This document shows, piece after piece, positions 61,162 to 64,000 of a DNA stretch of 64,000 nt. The notes beneath the pieces were generated by a model. The model made no database searches. It saw only the letters and a program-made list of their open reading frames with translations, and was not told the origin of the DNA. Each line of letters begins with the position of its first letter. Position 1 is the stretch's first letter. The position numbers and the translations under genes are program-made. Origin of the DNA: JBCBRD01 sp039819785 (GTDB taxonomy: Bacteria > Pseudomonadota > Alphaproteobacteria > Rhizobiales > Hyphomicrobiaceae); NCBI GenBank assembly GCA_039819785.1, contig JBCBRH010000001.1:124001-188000 (forward strand). Direction: 5' to 3'.

Positions 61162-63837
61162 TTGAACCAGCACCTTTTGGGAACAGGCGTCGGGCTGGCC
61201 GGGTGCGCGTGCATACTCTACGGGCTGGCGACAGCCTCTCTGCCTCAGCGGGTTTCAAATGATGCTGGAGCCTATGCAACCACGGCGGGCACACAGAGAT
61301 CTGATGGCGCTACCGCATTTGCCTATCGCGGGCAGATTGCTGACGATCGGTCTGGCCATGTTAACCGAAATTCGTTTCCCGTCGGCGGAGCCGATGCGTC
61401 CTTGCCAGTCACATATGGTAGGCAGCGCGGTCCAAATCAACGCACGGCTAATGTTGCCGGGTGGTTCAGCCGTGCGAATGCGCAGGGCCGACGTGGTGTT
61501 GGAGAAACGGTTCGCCTGGACCGGATTGTCATCCGGCCGGGTCAAAGCATGGCCTTTACCGGACGCGGGCCATCGGGTGAGGTCATTACGTTAAAATCTG
61601 GCTCAAGGGTTTTGGGGCGGGCAACCGCCGCGGCCAATGGGGTTTGGCGGGTCGACGTCCCTGAGGTGTTTGGACCTGGCGACTATGAAGTGACAGCCGT
61701 TTCCGAGGGGCGCGCTACAGACGTCGCAAAAGTGAGCCCCGATGTCCGAATTTCAATTCCTCGCGCTTTTCAATCAGGGGATCGATCCATCGTGGCCTAC
61801 GAGCGCGATGTCGGCGTTCCGACGCGGCGGCCTGAGGTGGATAATCGCGATGCTGATCGGCGGCGCGCAGAAGAAATCGCACAGGCTGGCAATCAGGAAT
61901 TTGATCGCTGGCAAGAGCGGCAGACCGTGGAAAGACAAACGGACCGACCCGCAGCTCCTTTGGTGCCAGCGGTGCGTCCACTGCCACTAGAACGCAGACC
62001 CGAAGTGTCCGAGGACCAGGGGCTGTTGGGATGGCTGGAGCGGGCTGCACGCGGATATCAGGAGCAGGTTGTGGAAAAGCTTGCCACGCCTGAAGTCAGC
62101 GAAACAGGCAAGGAACGTCCGGCAGAGGAAATGGCGTCGAAACAACCTGATCCCTTGGCGCGGGAAACGGAACCATCGAAAGCAGACCAATCGCCAACGG
62201 TCGATTATGACGATGGCGCGAAAGACACCGATGCAGTGATTGCGGAAGCCCGGCGCGAGCGGGAGCGCAGCGCTCAGGCGCTGGCGAGACTTCGCGAGAC
62301 GCTGGAGCGCGAGGCGCTGGAACGTGAAGCGGCAGAACGCGCTGAACGCGAGAGACTGGCGCGCCTGGAGGCTGAGGCCCAGGCTCGGGAAGCTGCGCGT
62401 TTGGCTGAGATTGAGCGGCGGTCGCGTGAAGCCGCCCTTTTAGAGCAAGAGATCCGTGCCCGTCAGGCACGAGACGCACGTGAGCGCGCGGATGCGTTAA
62501 GGGCTGCACAACGGCAGGCCGCTCAGGCACAGAGGGATGACAGTTCCGATGAGGTCGATGGCGCTGATACTGTCGTCCAGCGGCGCACCGGACCCGGTCA
62601 GACTGCGGACGCTGATGATGCCCGGGAAGCTGAGCGCCGGCAGCGACGCGCCGATGCTGAACGCCTTCGCCAGATCTTGGAGCAACGCAGGTTGGTTCAA
62701 GAGGCTGCGGAGCGCGAGGCGCGGGAGGCTGCCGAGCGGATGCAACGTGAACGTCTTCGCCGGGTCGAGGAGCGGGCTAACGAGATTGCGCAATTGTATG
62801 ATGTCGTGCGTGCGGAAGCCCAGCGCCGTGCGGAGGCCGACGCCCGGGCCCAGGAAGCGGCTGAGCAGGCACAGATATTGGCGCAGGAGCGGGCAGAGGC
62901 GGACCGCCTGGCTGCCGAGCAGGCGGAGGCGCAGCGGCTGGCCGATGAGCGGGCGCGCGTTGAACGGCAACGGGCCCAAGATGCTGCACGGCAGGCGGCT
63001 GAACGCCTTGCGTTAGAGCAAGCAGAAACCGAGCGTCTGAGGGCGGAACGCCTGCAGGCCGAGCGTGAGGCTGCAGCGCGCGCAGCAGCCGAAAAGCTGG
63101 CTGCTGACAGGTTGGCTGCTGACCGGGCGCGGGTGGAACGCCAGGAGGCGCAACGTCGCGAGGCTGAACGTCTTGAGGCCGCCCGTCTCGAAGTTGAACG
63201 ACTGGCAAAGGCGCAGGCGGAGGCCGAAGCGGCGGCCCGTGCAAGGGAACTCGCCGCGCGTCGTGCCGAGCAGCGGGCAGCGGAGCAAAGGGCTGAGGAA
63301 CTTAGGCTCTTGGAGTTGACGGAGCAGCGCGCGCGCAATCAGCGTCTCGCGCGTGTCCTTGAGCGTTCAAACACCGTTGCGGAGCTTTCGGATCGTGCAA
63401 GAGCTGATCGCGATTTGGCAGAACGTGCGCTGCGGGAGGCGGCTGCTGGAGAAGCAATAACGCAGCGTAGCGCTGATGAAGTGATCACTCTGCCGGAGCG
63501 GAACACCACGATTTCGACCGTGGATGATCGGGAGGGCCGTTTTGCTGAGCCGCAGCGCACCTCGGTGAAGCGGCGTGGATCTGTGGCGTCATGGCGGTCT
63601 GACCCAAACCGGAAGTGCCGTGACGAAGCGGGTGTTGAATTAATCAGCCTGCCCGGCGTTTACACCGTCGCCTTCGGTGATACGCTTTGGGACATTTCTG
63701 AGCGGCACTATGGTGCAGGTCATCGCTATTGGCGGATTTATCGGAAAAACCGGCGGAAGATACGCAACCCGCATTGGATTTACCCCTGCCAACGGTTTGT
63801 GTTGCCGAGGGACACCGAAAACAGCCGGCACTTCTGA
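61162..63837 (+). CDS. Long coiled-coil protein with C-terminal LysM domain
   Basis: 891 residues. A signal-anchor segment (GVGLAGCACILYGLATA) begins the protein. Residues about 120-185 form a beta domain (PGQSMAFTGRGPSGEVITLKSG, in part) like the Ig-type domains of LysM proteins. Residues about 350-790 are a very long Ala/Arg/Glu coiled coil. The end is a LysM peptidoglycan-binding domain (VYTVAFGDTLWDISERHYG ... RKIRNPHWIYPCQRF). The protein probably links membrane and cell wall. TTG 61162 has GGAGAG at six bases; GTG 61144 is the alternative. Function unknown; a bridging or division role is possible. Confidence 0.75.
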   Translation: MNQHLLGTGVGLAGCACILYGLATASLPQRVSNDAGAYATTAGTQRSDGATAFAYRGQIADDRSGHVNRNSFPVGGADASLPVTYGRQRGPNQRTANVAGWFSRANAQGRRGVGETVRLDRIVIRPGQSMAFTGRGPSGEVITLKSGSRVLGRATAAANGVWRVDVPEVFGPGDYEVTAVSEGRATDVAKVSPDVRISIPRAFQSGDRSIVAYERDVGVPTRRPEVDNRDADRRRAEEIAQAGNQEFDRWQERQTVERQTDRPAAPLVPAVRPLPLERRPEVSEDQGLLGWLERAARGYQEQVVEKLATPEVSETGKERPAEEMASKQPDPLARETEPSKADQSPTVDYDDGAKDTDAVIAEARRERERSAQALARLRETLEREALEREAAERAERERLARLEAEAQAREAARLAEIERRSREAALLEQEIRARQARDARERADALRAAQRQAAQAQRDDSSDEVDGADTVVQRRTGPGQTADADDAREAERRQRRADAERLRQILEQRRLVQEAAEREAREAAERMQRERLRRVEERANEIAQLYDVVRAEAQRRAEADARAQEAAEQAQILAQERAEADRLAAEQAEAQRLADERARVERQRAQDAARQAAERLALEQAETERLRAERLQAEREAAARAAAEKLAADRLAADRARVERQEAQRREAERLEAARLEVERLAKAQAEAEAAARARELAARRAEQRAAEQRAEELRLLELTEQRARNQRLARVLERSNTVAELSDRARADRDLAERALREAAAGEAITQRSADEVITLPERNTTISTVDDREGRFAEPQRTSVKRRGSVASWRSDPNRKCRDEAGVELISLPGVYTVAFGDTLWDISERHYGAGHRYWRIYRKNRRKIRNPHWIYPCQRFVLPRDTENSRHF

Positions 63838-64000
63838 TAGTCGCCGGACTCTCGACATCCAGGGCCTTGCGAACGCCTGCCGTTTGTCTTTGGTCCTAAG
63901 GTCTGGACCGGCTGAGATCGGATCGAGGTGACGGCAACGTAAACCTCTGCGATGATACGCCTCTGATTTCAAGGCGGCACCTCCAGCGCCGGGACGAGAG

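Noticed and set aside
62697..63338. 213-codon reverse frame rich in Ala, Ser, Arg and Cys
   Set aside because: It mirrors the Ala/Glu/Arg coiled-coil coding region of the LysM protein; low-complexity antisense frames stay open by composition.
63838..64000. Start of another gene at the right edge
   Set aside because: No start codon with a binding site and an open frame to the edge could be supported.

Overview
The window looks like a stretch of chromosome from a free-living alphaproteobacterium, probably near the Hyphomicrobiales. The support is a moderately GC-rich base composition by eye, a DUF2865-type envelope protein, a TAXI-type TRAP transporter with fused permease, type II DAHP synthase, and two copies of a palindromic intergenic element whose AGCATG/TTTTCC arms resemble repeats common in that order. 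Assignment below class level is inference. There is no rRNA, prophage, transposase or CRISPR array, and only one tRNA.

Layout. 1-5.7 kb: a truncated aspartic protease, DUF1289 protein, histidine kinase, secreted nuclease, GST, MBL-fold hydrolase and uracil-DNA glycosylase-like protein. 5.7-11.9 kb: a DUF442 phosphatase-like gene broken by an in-frame stop, an Lrp regulator, a thioesterase/3-hydroxyacid dehydrogenase pair, threonine deaminase with an AEC transporter, and a second GST. 12-20.7 kb: an unusual cytochrome c-DUF4384 protein, a YeeE/YedE sulfur-compound permease, an ornithine/lysine-type decarboxylase, a TAXI-TRAP transporter and a DM13 protein. 21.5-27.3 kb: a SoxC/SorA-type sulfite dehydrogenase with its cytochrome, then a reverse-strand block (cupin, Sel1 protein, two-component system) followed by a decayed second copy of the cytochrome gene. 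27.5-29.1 kb: a small, seemingly foreign gene group ending at tRNA-Val(CAC).

29-48.5 kb is mostly housekeeping and central metabolism: TusA, an RND/MMPL exporter, phosphoglycolate phosphatase, succinate-semialdehyde dehydrogenase, RpiA, glutathione reductase, an SDR, YceI, a YbdK-like ligase, DAHP synthase, NAD synthetase, glutamyl-tRNA synthetase and a GNAT acetyltransferase. 48.9-63.8 kb: DUF2865 protein, CysS, citramalate synthase, a 1266-residue membrane-anchored TPR-CHAT protease-like protein, MeaB, HtpX, a LOG-family protein and a long coiled-coil LysM protein.

Themes: sulfur handling (SorA/SoxC and cytochrome, YeeE/YedE, TusA), glutathione and redox (two GSTs, Gor, YbdK-like ligase), and two independent sources of 2-oxobutanoate for isoleucine (IlvA and CimA). 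The least ordinary items are the periplasm-facing TPR-CHAT protein, the cytochrome c-DUF4384 fusion, the cytochrome duplication flanking a regulatory block, and the nonsense codon in the DUF442 gene. No complete new defence or mobile system is evident.
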